Source: Dactylosporangium sp. AC04546 (GTDB lineage Bacteria; Actinomycetota; Actinomycetes; Mycobacteriales; Micromonosporaceae). From it: 39,361 nucleotides of DNA. Position numbers and translations under genes: made by a program. Shown here in pieces: positions 27,797-34,413 of this stretch (the stretch's first letter is position 1; every line of letters begins with the position of its first letter). Below the pieces are notes generated by a model. It made no database searches, was not told the DNA's origin, and was given only the letters and a program-made list of their open reading frames with translations. The DNA lies in the NCBI RefSeq assembly GCF_022095675.1, contig NZ_JAHYSG010000111.1, positions 1 through 39,361 on the forward strand, read 5' to 3'.

Positions 27797-28356
27797 CCGA
27801 GCTGCCGTTCGCGCGCTCCCCGGAGGAGTGCCTGTTGTACATGGAACTGCACCCCTGTCGCTGCGGCGAGGCCGACTTCCTGTGGTCGGAGCACCGGCTG
27901 CTGCAGATCGAGGCGCAGCTGGCCTCGGCCTACGAGGGCGACTGTCCCGGCTGTGGCCGGCGGCGGCGCTTCACGTTCGCGGTGTCGGAGGAGATCGCGC
28001 CGCCGCCCGCGTTCGGCGGCGCCGAGCCCTCGCGGATCATCGAGCCGCACGAGTTCCTGACCCTGAGCCGGCGCGCGGCGGCCTTCGCCGGCCGGGACCC
28101 GGCGCGGATGAGCGAGACGGCGGTCGAGGACGGCCTGGGGGCGGTGGAGACCGCGATCGCCGCACTCGAGGAGGTGCTCAAGTTCATCCCGGCCGGCGCC
28201 GACGCGGTGCCCGCGTCCGCGTTCGTGTCGCCGGCCGGCCGCGCCGCCCACGCGGGCGCCGTGCGGCACTACGAGCGGGCCGCGCTGGAGGCCGAGCTGG
28301 CCTCGTTCCACGAGCTGGAGCGGGCGTACGCTCGGCGGCTCGGCGCGACGCCGTGA
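27793..28356 (+). CDS. Zinc-ribbon protein of unknown function in the T7SS locus
   Basis: The start is TTG at 27793, overlapping the previous stop; the next ATG is at residue 17 and would leave only four residues before the first metal cysteine. The 187-aa protein has Cys22-x-Cys24 and Cys51-x2-Cys54, each followed by Gly, as in a zinc ribbon. A helical C-terminal part (residues ~115-185) follows. It has no signal peptide and should be cytoplasmic. Lying close downstream of a toxin gene, it is one candidate immunity protein, but it could also be a regulator or chaperone; nothing in the sequence decides. Its TGA directly abuts the stop of the convergent lipoprotein gene with no base between. 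Confidence 0.75.
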   Translation: MTELPFARSPEECLLYMELHPCRCGEADFLWSEHRLLQIEAQLASAYEGDCPGCGRRRRFTFAVSEEIAPPPAFGGAEPSRIIEPHEFLTLSRRAAAFAGRDPARMSETAVEDGLGAVETAIAALEEVLKFIPAGADAVPASAFVSPAGRAAHAGAVRHYERAALEAELASFHELERAYARRLGATP

Positions 28357-29124
28357 TCACCTGAACGCGGTGGTGACGGCGTCGAAGTACAGGCTGCGCC
28401 CCTCGTCGGCCTTCTCCACCCGCTCGTAGCAGCGCATCTGCAGGGTGAACCGGTAGGTCTCGCCGGTGCGCAGCGGCAGCGAGACGGCCTGGGCGATCGA
28501 CTGGCCCGGCTCGATCGGGAAGTGGTCGCCCTTCTCCCAGTCGTACCCCGACGTGCGGATGCCGTACTGGTGCACGCCGAACCGGTCGGCGGTCGGGGTG
28601 TCGAACGGCGCCAGGTTGGACACGCCGCCGAGGTAGTCCAGCGACTTCAGCGTCACCAGCGGGTGCGGACCGGCGACGCCGAGGAAGACGCGGCTCGCGC
28701 CGACGTTGGTGACCACGAGCTCGACGTAGACGACGGGGGACCCCGCCGGCCAGATGTTCCGGCCGGTCTCCCGGTCGTGGAACGTCGAGTCCCGCTTGGT
28801 GGTGGCCCGGCCGACCTCGTAGTAGGTGATCTCGAGGACGTCCTTGCGGATAGCGCCGAAGGGCGCCGAGGCCGGCGTGAACGGGTAGGCGAAGGCGGGA
28901 AAGACCAGCCCGCCGGCCGGCTGCGCGGCGGTCGCCGCCGGGGTCGGCGCGGGCGAGGACGGCGCGGGCGAGGACGGCGAGGACGGCGCGGCGCCGGCCC
29001 GCGTCCCGGCCGGGATCGGGCCGCCCGACCCGGTCACCGGCAGCGGCCCGCCGCACGCGGCGGCGCCGCACAGGCTCAGCAGCACACCGGCGAGCACGAC
29101 CGGGCGACCGAAGATTGCCAACAT
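28357..29124 (-). CDS. Putative secreted lipoprotein with Ig-like domain
   Basis: This 255-aa protein begins with a hydrophobic signal (MLAIFGRPVVLAGVLLSL) and a cysteine in a weak lipobox (AAAC). A Ser/Pro/Ala-rich linker (~residues 40-70) leads to a beta-sandwich-like domain at ~75-255, which resembles DUF4352/TRF2-like extracellular domains (VVYVELVVTNVG); that call is tentative. ATG 29124 has no ribosome binding site. A TAGAGT box ends seven bases before it, so a leaderless transcript is likely. The start codon lies inside the left arm of the inverted repeat at 29120-29155, so a protein bound there would block this gene directly. It is divergent from the RTX-protease effector operon and may act with it at the cell surface (inference). 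Confidence 0.75.
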   Translation of the reverse strand: MLAIFGRPVVLAGVLLSLCGAAACGGPLPVTGSGGPIPAGTRAGAAPSSPSSPAPSSPAPTPAATAAQPAGGLVFPAFAYPFTPASAPFGAIRKDVLEITYYEVGRATTKRDSTFHDRETGRNIWPAGSPVVYVELVVTNVGASRVFLGVAGPHPLVTLKSLDYLGGVSNLAPFDTPTADRFGVHQYGIRTSGYDWEKGDHFPIEPGQSIAQAVSLPLRTGETYRFTLQMRCYERVEKADEGRSLYFDAVTTAFR

Positions 29125-29155
29125 ACGACACACTCTACATCGTGTGTAGTATGTT
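29120..29155. promoter_or_regulatory. 36-bp inverted-repeat operator in a divergent promoter
   Basis: AACATACGACACAC (29120-29133) and GTGTGTAGTATGTT (29142-29155) are 14-bp inverted arms with one mismatch around an 8-bp spacer. The arms cover the lipoprotein start codon on one side and a TAGTAT -10 candidate (29147-29152) for the effector operon on the other. The half-site GTATGTT recurs at other T7SS promoters in the window. Confidence 0.75.
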
Positions 29156-29190
29156 TGCTTCTGGGTTGCGGGCCGGAGGGAGGTCGCGCG

Positions 29191-29520
29191 GTGGCGGACG
29201 AGGTGAGCGCAGACCCGGTCGAGCTGGCCGGGCTCGCCAACGGCATGCTGCTGGCGTCGCAGGCCGTGGGCGACGGCTGGAGCGGTGTGCAGCGCGCCCT
29301 GGCGCTGCCGGCGGAGGCGTTCGGGGACACCGCCGCGGGCGGGCAGGCGGCGACCGGGCAGGCCCTGGCCGCCGAGTCGGCGGGCCTGGCGGCCGGCCGG
29401 CTGGTGGGGGTGCTGGAGAACGTCATGGACGCGCTCTACCAGGTCGCGTTCGCCTACCAGCAGGCCGACCTGGAGTCGGAGCGACTGCTGCGGCAGTTCT
29501 TCCCGGACCTGGCGTACTGA
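29191..29520 (+). CDS. EspC/WXG100-like secretion partner with YxxxD signal
   Basis: The protein is 109 aa from GTG 29191, with a very strong GGAGGGAGG site seven bases upstream. It is a helix-turn-helix hairpin (residues ~8-45 and ~55-105) with a Gly/Ala-rich turn. Near the C-terminus, Tyr89-Gln-Gln-Ala-Asp93 matches the YxxxD/E export signal of T7SS substrates. It ends four bases before the RTX-protease gene, whose N-terminus has a WxG turn. Family knowledge therefore suggests that the two form a heterodimer exported together, with this protein supplying the signal. Confidence 0.8.
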   Translation: MADEVSADPVELAGLANGMLLASQAVGDGWSGVQRALALPAEAFGDTAAGGQAATGQALAAESAGLAAGRLVGVLENVMDALYQVAFAYQQADLESERLLRQFFPDLAY

Positions 29521-29524
29521 GGCC

Positions 29525-31327
29525 ATGCCGGTCGACGGCCCGCCGCCGGGCCCGGCGAACGAGGTGCCGGATCCGGTGCTCACGCCGGACACCTGGCGCC
29601 TGCCCGCGCAACCGGACCGGGTCGACGCGGCGGGCCGGGGGTGGGGACAGGTGGCCGCGGCGCTCGCCGCGGTCGGCGACGACGTGAACGCCGGTGCGAT
29701 CCACGTGCTGTCGGAAGGCTGGACGGGTGACTCGGCCGACACGTTCGACGAGCTGCGCCGCCGGCTCGTCGGCGATCTCGACGGCGCGGCGGCGAGGGCC
29801 GCGACGATGGCGTCGGCGCTGCGCGGCATGGCCGCCGAGCTCCTGGCCGCCCAGCGGGCGCTCGCCACGGAGTGGCTGGTGGTCGAGCCGATCCTGTCCT
29901 ACCCGGCGCCGGACACCGCGGGCTACCGGGTGTTCCACCCACGCACGGACCAGGAGGCGGCGGCTCTGCTGGCGTCGGCGGCGGCATGCGGCCCGATCCG
30001 GACGGACCTGGACACGCGGCTGGCCGGGCATCTCAAGGACCTCACCACGGCGAACGAGGAGTTCCAGCGGATCGCCGTCGCGTGGGGGGACGCGGCGCTG
30101 GGCACGGTACCGCTGTTCGTCGTGCCGCCCGAGGCGACGGGGCCCGGCGTCATCTTCGACGGCGACCGGGTGATCGTGAATACGGGCGCCGGCGACGACG
30201 AGGTCCAGGTCACGGTCGATCCGGCCACCGGCAACCAGGTGGTCGTCGTCAACGGCGAGCGCTTTACGTTCCTCCCGGGGGTACAGGTCGTGGTCCGGGC
30301 GGGGCCCGGCGACGACCTCGTCGTCGTGGCTCCGGGCGCCACCCGGGCCACGACGCTGCTGGGCGGCACCGGCGACGACGAGATCCGCACCGGCGACGCC
30401 CCGGCCACGATCCTCGGGCTGGCCGGTCGCGACCGGCTGTACGGCGGCCGGCGCGCCGACCGGATCTCCGGCGGCGCCGGCCGCGACTACGTGGACGGTG
30501 GCGACGGCGCCGACCGGCTGTCCGGCGGCCTGGGCGACGACACCGTCTACGGGCTCGGCGGCGACGACCGCATCGACGGCGGCGAGGGACGCGACTACCT
30601 GGAGGGCGGGCGCGGCGGTGACGTCATCGACGGTGGGACCGACGCGGACGTCGTGTCGGCCGGCCGGGACGACGACACGGTGCGCGGCGGCGGTGGCGAC
30701 GACGTCGTCTACGCCGGCCTCGGCGCCGACACCGTGGACGGCGGCCTGGACGACGACACGGTCTACGGCGAGGTCACCGACACCCGCACCGGCACCGAGC
30801 ACGACGTCGAGGTCGAGGTCAGTGACGCCGGCCGGTTCATCCAGGTCTACGGCTCGGGTGACTTCCAGGACCGCGTCGCGGCCGACCTGGACATGCTGCG
30901 CTCGTCGCCGCGCGGCCAGCAGATGCTCGCCGCCCTCGACCGCGCGCACGCCGACAGCGGCGGCGCGGAGAGCCTGAGCATCAGCGAGTACGTGAACCCC
31001 AGGGATCCGAACAACAGCAGCGCCGGCCGCGCCGGCACGGCGAACTACATCGAGTACAACCCGCACCTGGACTCCCTGGGCGACCGGGGCGACCTCCCGC
31101 CCGCCGCGGTGCTGTACCACGAGATGGCACACGTCTATGACTTCATGTACGACACGCTGGCGCCGGGCGTCTACGAGGGCGCCGACAACCCCGGCATCCG
31201 GAACCTGGAACGGGAGGCGGTCGGGCTGCCGCTCGACGACGGCCGGCTGTATCCGGATCACCCGTACGAGCTCACCGAGAACGGCCTGCGCGACGAACTG
31301 GGCTGGCCCCGCCGCGAGCGCTACTAG
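29525..31327 (+). CDS. T7SS effector: WxG domain, RTX repeats and M91 zinc metalloprotease
   Basis: The 600-aa protein has three parts. Residues ~25-190 are helical with Trp66-Thr-Gly68 (SEGWTGDSA), the WxG turn of ESX proteins. Residues ~279-415 hold about 14 glycine/aspartate nonapeptides (GGxGxDxhx), a calcium-binding RTX beta-roll. Residues ~450-600 match peptidase M91 (NleD-like): HEMAH at 532-536 supplies two zinc ligands and the catalytic Glu, with NLEREAVGLP (Glu562/Glu564 as further ligand candidates) and a C-terminal YELTENGLRDELG motif. NleD cleaves host MAP kinases; the target here is unknown. RTX repeats normally go with type I secretion, but no type I genes are nearby, and the WxG domain and small partner point to T7SS export. 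Calcium could fold the roll only after export, keeping the protease safe inside. Confidence 0.88.
   Translation: MPVDGPPPGPANEVPDPVLTPDTWRLPAQPDRVDAAGRGWGQVAAALAAVGDDVNAGAIHVLSEGWTGDSADTFDELRRRLVGDLDGAAARAATMASALRGMAAELLAAQRALATEWLVVEPILSYPAPDTAGYRVFHPRTDQEAAALLASAAACGPIRTDLDTRLAGHLKDLTTANEEFQRIAVAWGDAALGTVPLFVVPPEATGPGVIFDGDRVIVNTGAGDDEVQVTVDPATGNQVVVVNGERFTFLPGVQVVVRAGPGDDLVVVAPGATRATTLLGGTGDDEIRTGDAPATILGLAGRDRLYGGRRADRISGGAGRDYVDGGDGADRLSGGLGDDTVYGLGGDDRIDGGEGRDYLEGGRGGDVIDGGTDADVVSAGRDDDTVRGGGGDDVVYAGLGADTVDGGLDDDTVYGEVTDTRTGTEHDVEVEVSDAGRFIQVYGSGDFQDRVAADLDMLRSSPRGQQMLAALDRAHADSGGAESLSISEYVNPRDPNNSSAGRAGTANYIEYNPHLDSLGDRGDLPPAAVLYHEMAHVYDFMYDTLAPGVYEGADNPGIRNLEREAVGLPLDDGRLYPDHPYELTENGLRDELGWPRRERY
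30359..30771 (+). repeat. RTX nonapeptide repeat block
   Basis: A 27-bp periodicity encodes about 14 GGxGxDxhx units at residues 279-415 of the effector. Most copies retain the Gly-Gly and Asp positions needed for a calcium-bound parallel beta-roll; a few are degenerate (ADVVSAGRDDD). Confidence 0.9.
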
Positions 31328-31329
31328 GC

Positions 31330-31378
31330 CGGCGTGTATTCGATGTTGTCTGTATCTCCGTCGCTGCGAGGAGTGGTA
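31330..31378 (+). promoter_or_regulatory. Promoter region of the beta-helix gene
   Basis: The short gap after the protease gene is AT-richer and holds GTGTATTCGATGTTG (31334-31348), which resembles the TG-rich element of the T7SS promoters. GAGGAG (31368-31373) is a strong ribosome binding site five bases before ATG 31379. A -10 could be TGTATC (31351-31356). Confidence 0.45.
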
Positions 31379-32908
31379 ATGGGCTGGGTGCGTTCTGGTG
31401 TGTGGCCCGATGCGGACGGCTCCCGGCGGGGCCGCCGGCGTCGCTACCGGCCGGTGGCCGGGGCGGTCGTCGCCTGTGCCGTGCTGGCCGCCGGCGTGTC
31501 GGTCGCGCTGGCCGGCGGGGCGCCGGTGGTCGCGGACGAGTCGGCGGTCACCGGCGTCGAGACGGGTACGGCGACCTGCACCACGGACGACGCCGGGTTC
31601 TGCACGCTCGCCCATCGGTTGGGCACCACCCCGGCGGCCGTGGTGGTGACGCTCGTCGCGCCGCAGGGCGGCGCCGGCCCGCTGCCGTCCCAGCTCGCCG
31701 CCGATCGGTACACCGCGACGGGCTTCCGGGTCCGGGCGCTGACCGCCAAGGGCGAGGCCTACACCGGATCGCTGACGGTCGGCTACGCCGCGTACCCGGG
31801 CGGCGCGCCGGCCGGCGCGAGCGTCCCACCGCCCACGGTGGCCTCCGCGCCGGCATCGTCACCCGCCGTCGCCGGGTCGCCGTCGCGGCCGGCGCCGTCG
31901 TCCGCCGGCGACGCCGGCTCCGGCGACGCCGTCGCCGGGTGCCCGGCCGGCGGTCAGCTCAGCGGCGTGCCGAGCGGCAACCAGTTCGCCGGCCACACCT
32001 ACAACGGCCATGGCCAGACGCTGCCCCGCGGGAACTACACCATCGGCTCCGGCACCTGCATCGAGAACTACGTCTTCGACGGGTCCAACCTCACCCTGGC
32101 GGGTTCGCCGTCGAACGTCACCATCGTGAACAACCTGTTCCAGAACTGGCCGGCGAGGCAGGCCATCGCCAACGTCAACGGCACCGACATCACCGTCAAC
32201 TACAACACCGTCAAGGCGAGCGCCGGTGGGGCGTGGACGGGAATCTTCGGCCAGGGCGCCATGCGGCGCGTCACCATCGCGCACAACGACATCCAGAACC
32301 TGGGCGCGGCGGTCGACGGGATTCAGCTGCGGTTCACCGGCACGGGCACCGACATCGAGATCGCCTACAACCGGATCACCGACAACGGCCGCTTCCCGAT
32401 CGAGCTGCAGCAGGTGGCGCACGGCCTCAAGGTGCACCACAACTACGCGACCGTCCGCCGCATGGGTGGCGACCAACTGGGTCAGCTGTCGATCGCCACC
32501 GGCAACGACAAGGACGGTGGTGGCTACTACGACGCCGACACGTCCGGCGTGGAGATCGCCTACAACATCGTGGTCAACACGGACGGCAGCGCGAACCCGG
32601 CCTGCTTCGAGAGCCGCGGCAACGGCAACGTCCTGCACGACAACTACTGCAGGAACTACTCCTACGTCGACGACTACGCCATGACCAACAACAGCTCGCC
32701 GACTCCCTGGTACGTCACGGACAACGTGCTCGTCGGCCCGGGCACCGGTGCCGTGTCCATCTACGAGGGCTTCAACCGGGCCGGTCACCAGTACGTCGCG
32801 CCGACCGAGCGCGGCAACAAGCGCTACGCCATGGGCGACCCCAACGCCCCGGGGGTGCCGGCGTGGAACTACGCGGCGGGTGTCACGACGCCGTCAACTG
32901 GCTCCTGA
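31379..32908 (+). CDS. Secreted right-handed beta-helix protein
   Basis: The start at ATG 31379 is fixed by GAGGAG; an in-frame upstream ATG lies before that site. The 509-aa protein has an Arg-rich N-region (RRGRRRRYR) and a hydrophobic stretch at ~25-46, giving a signal peptide or anchor. Residues ~55-140 form a beta-sandwich with two cysteines, ending TGSLTVGYAAY, as seen in extracellular actinobacterial proteins. After a Ser/Pro/Ala linker, residues ~190-490 show repeated NN/YN strand-turn units (VTIVNNLFQN, ITVNYNTVKA, VTIAHNDIQN, IEIAYNRITD), the pattern of parallel beta-helix (pectate-lyase-like, PbH1) folds. It probably binds or cleaves a polysaccharide outside the cell. Its 3' end overlaps the convergent SnoaL-like gene by 26 bp. 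Confidence 0.82.
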   Translation: MGWVRSGVWPDADGSRRGRRRRYRPVAGAVVACAVLAAGVSVALAGGAPVVADESAVTGVETGTATCTTDDAGFCTLAHRLGTTPAAVVVTLVAPQGGAGPLPSQLAADRYTATGFRVRALTAKGEAYTGSLTVGYAAYPGGAPAGASVPPPTVASAPASSPAVAGSPSRPAPSSAGDAGSGDAVAGCPAGGQLSGVPSGNQFAGHTYNGHGQTLPRGNYTIGSGTCIENYVFDGSNLTLAGSPSNVTIVNNLFQNWPARQAIANVNGTDITVNYNTVKASAGGAWTGIFGQGAMRRVTIAHNDIQNLGAAVDGIQLRFTGTGTDIEIAYNRITDNGRFPIELQQVAHGLKVHHNYATVRRMGGDQLGQLSIATGNDKDGGGYYDADTSGVEIAYNIVVNTDGSANPACFESRGNGNVLHDNYCRNYSYVDDYAMTNNSSPTPWYVTDNVLVGPGTGAVSIYEGFNRAGHQYVAPTERGNKRYAMGDPNAPGVPAWNYAAGVTTPSTGS

Positions 32909-33389
32909 GGCGGTAGACGTAGTCCTCCCGGTCGCGGCGGCCGGCCGGGCCGGGGCCCTCGCGGGGGATGAACAGGTTGGCCTCCGAGCGGGTCCACTCG
33001 CGCGACGCGTACCGCTCGAGGATGCGCCACTCGCCGTCGCGTCGTTCGACGAGGTCGACGTAGCGGAAGCCGCTGGTGAAGTTCAGGCGTGCGCTGTCCG
33101 TCGGGGTGCCCCAGTGCACGGCCGTGCCGTAGGTCTCCGACAGGGCCCGGGATCCCGCGAACTCCACGAGGTGGTTCGCGACCAGGTGCATGGTCCCGTC
33201 GAAGCCGCGCAGCTTCGGCTCCACCCAGGCGATGTAGTCCTCGACGGTGCCGTCGAACCCGGTGTGGTGGTCGATCGCGCCCTCGTGGTAGCAGGACCGC
33301 ACGAGGTCCATGTCGAGGCGGTCGACGCCCCGGCAGTAGCGGCACACCAACTCGCGGATGGCGGCCCGGTCGGAATCCTCACTCGTCAT
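32883..33389 (-). CDS. SnoaL-like (NTF2-fold) protein
   Basis: The 168-aa protein from ATG 33389 has AGGGAGAA just upstream. It shows the SnoaL_4 pattern: IRELVCRYCRGVDRLDMDLVRSCYHEGAIDHH, then a conserved IxW segment (DYIAWVEPK) and TMHLVANHLVEF. Family members are small alpha+beta barrels used as dehydratases, isomerases or cyclases on steroid, polyketide or aromatic substrates. It is divergent from the luciferase-like oxidoreductase across a TetR-type palindrome, so the two probably act in one pathway. Confidence 0.85.
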   Translation of the reverse strand: MTSEDSDRAAIRELVCRYCRGVDRLDMDLVRSCYHEGAIDHHTGFDGTVEDYIAWVEPKLRGFDGTMHLVANHLVEFAGSRALSETYGTAVHWGTPTDSARLNFTSGFRYVDLVERRDGEWRILERYASREWTRSEANLFIPREGPGPAGRRDREDYVYRLRSQLTAS

Positions 33390-33428
33390 CAGTTCTCCCT
33401 CGGCATCGGGTCGACTCTCGGCTAAGCT

Positions 33429-33446
33429 ACCAAGCACTTGCTTGGT
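33429..33446. promoter_or_regulatory. TetR-type operator palindrome
   Basis: ACCAAGCACTTGCTTGGT is a perfect 8-bp inverted repeat around a 2-bp centre, between the divergent SnoaL-like and oxidoreductase genes. Its first 14 bases fit AnCAAGnnCTTGnT, the published consensus for the steroid-catabolism repressor KstR2. Many TetR repressors of acyl-CoA pathways bind similar CAAG/CTTG palindromes, so the regulator is not identified, and none is encoded in the window. Confidence 0.7.
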
Positions 33447-33455
33447 CCGGGAATC

Positions 33456-33470
33456 CGTTGGCAGCCAACG
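33456..33470. promoter_or_regulatory. Second palindrome upstream of the oxidoreductase gene
   Basis: CGTTGGCAGCCAACG is a perfect 7-bp inverted repeat with a 1-bp centre. It ends seven bases before GGAG (33477-33480), the ribosome binding site. It could be a second operator or could form a small hairpin in the leader. Confidence 0.45.
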
Positions 33471-33483
33471 AAATGGAGACGCC

Positions 33484-34413
33484 ATGGCGCGGTTGGGGTT
33501 CAACCTGATGGGCGTGGACGAGCTCTACGGCGGGCGGTTCAGCGGCATCCTCGAAGCGGCGGCCCTCGCCGACCGGGCCGGCGTCGACCTGCTCGTGCTC
33601 CCCGACCACGTGACGATCAGCGAGCAGGCCCACCGCGACCGGGTGACCGTCGGCTTCCCGTATCCGATCTCGACCAACTGGTACGAGCCGCTGACCGCGC
33701 TCGCGGCCGTCGCCGCCGTCACCGAGCGGGCCCGCCTCGGCACCAACGTGCTCGTGGCGCCGATCCGTCCGGCCGTACTGCTGGCCAAGCAGCTCGCGAC
33801 GCTCGACGTCATCTGCGGCGGGCGGCTCGACGCGGGCCTCGGCGCGGGCTGGCAGGTGGAGGAGTACCGGGTCACCGAGCGGCCGTTCGAGGGCCGCTTC
33901 GGCTACATCGAGGAGCAGGTCGCCGTCTGCCGGGCGCTGTGGGCCGGTGGGCCCGCGGCCCATGCGGGCCGGCGGCTGGACTTCACCGACCTGCACAGCA
34001 TGCCGGTGCCGGTGCAGGGCGCCGACCTGCGGCTGTCGTTCGGCTTCAACCCGACCCCGCGGGCGATCGAGCGCATCGTGCGCCTCGGCGTCGGTTGGTG
34101 GGCGGCCCCGATGCCGGTCGAGGCCGTGCGTGCGGCGGTCGCCGGCATCCGCGAGGAGTGCGAGCGGGCCGGCCGCGATCCGGCGTCGGTCACCGTCACC
34201 GCGGCCACGACGCTGGTCGCGCACGGCCGGACGGCCGAGGAGGTGGGCGCGATGCCCGTCGTGGAGGAGGCGCAGGCGCTGTGGGACGCCGGCGCCGACT
34301 GCGTCATCGTGCACCCGCTGGCGTTCGTCCGGTCGGCGGAGGAGCTGCCGGAGTTCCTGAAGCCCCTCCTCGATGCCCGGGACGCTCACCACTCGAGGAC
34401 GACCTTGAGCTGA
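33484..34413 (+). CDS. Luciferase-like (LLM) F420-dependent-type oxidoreductase
   Basis: The 309-aa protein starts at ATG 33484, five bases after GGAG. It has the bacterial luciferase-like TIM-barrel pattern: LVLPDHV, LGTNVLVAPIRPAVLLAKQLATLD, and GGRLDAGLGAGW with WQVEEYRV. These residues line the F420 or FMN pocket in the family. Actinobacterial members mostly use F420; that cofactor choice is inference. The likely job is oxidation or reduction of a small organic substrate, together with the SnoaL-like and dehydrogenase genes. Its 3' end overlaps the convergent alcohol dehydrogenase gene by 28 bp. Confidence 0.9.
   Translation: MARLGFNLMGVDELYGGRFSGILEAAALADRAGVDLLVLPDHVTISEQAHRDRVTVGFPYPISTNWYEPLTALAAVAAVTERARLGTNVLVAPIRPAVLLAKQLATLDVICGGRLDAGLGAGWQVEEYRVTERPFEGRFGYIEEQVAVCRALWAGGPAAHAGRRLDFTDLHSMPVPVQGADLRLSFGFNPTPRAIERIVRLGVGWWAAPMPVEAVRAAVAGIREECERAGRDPASVTVTAATTLVAHGRTAEEVGAMPVVEEAQALWDAGADCVIVHPLAFVRSAEELPEFLKPLLDARDAHHSRTTLS

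Noticed and set aside
30359..30771. Type I secretion substrate assignment from the RTX repeats
   Set aside because: No type I exporter genes are nearby, and the WxG domain and YxxxD partner favour T7SS. A type I route elsewhere in the genome is not excluded.
33429..33446. Naming the regulator KstR2 and the pathway steroid catabolism
   Set aside because: The match is to a short degenerate consensus shared in style by many TetR proteins, and no steroid-ring degradation genes are present.
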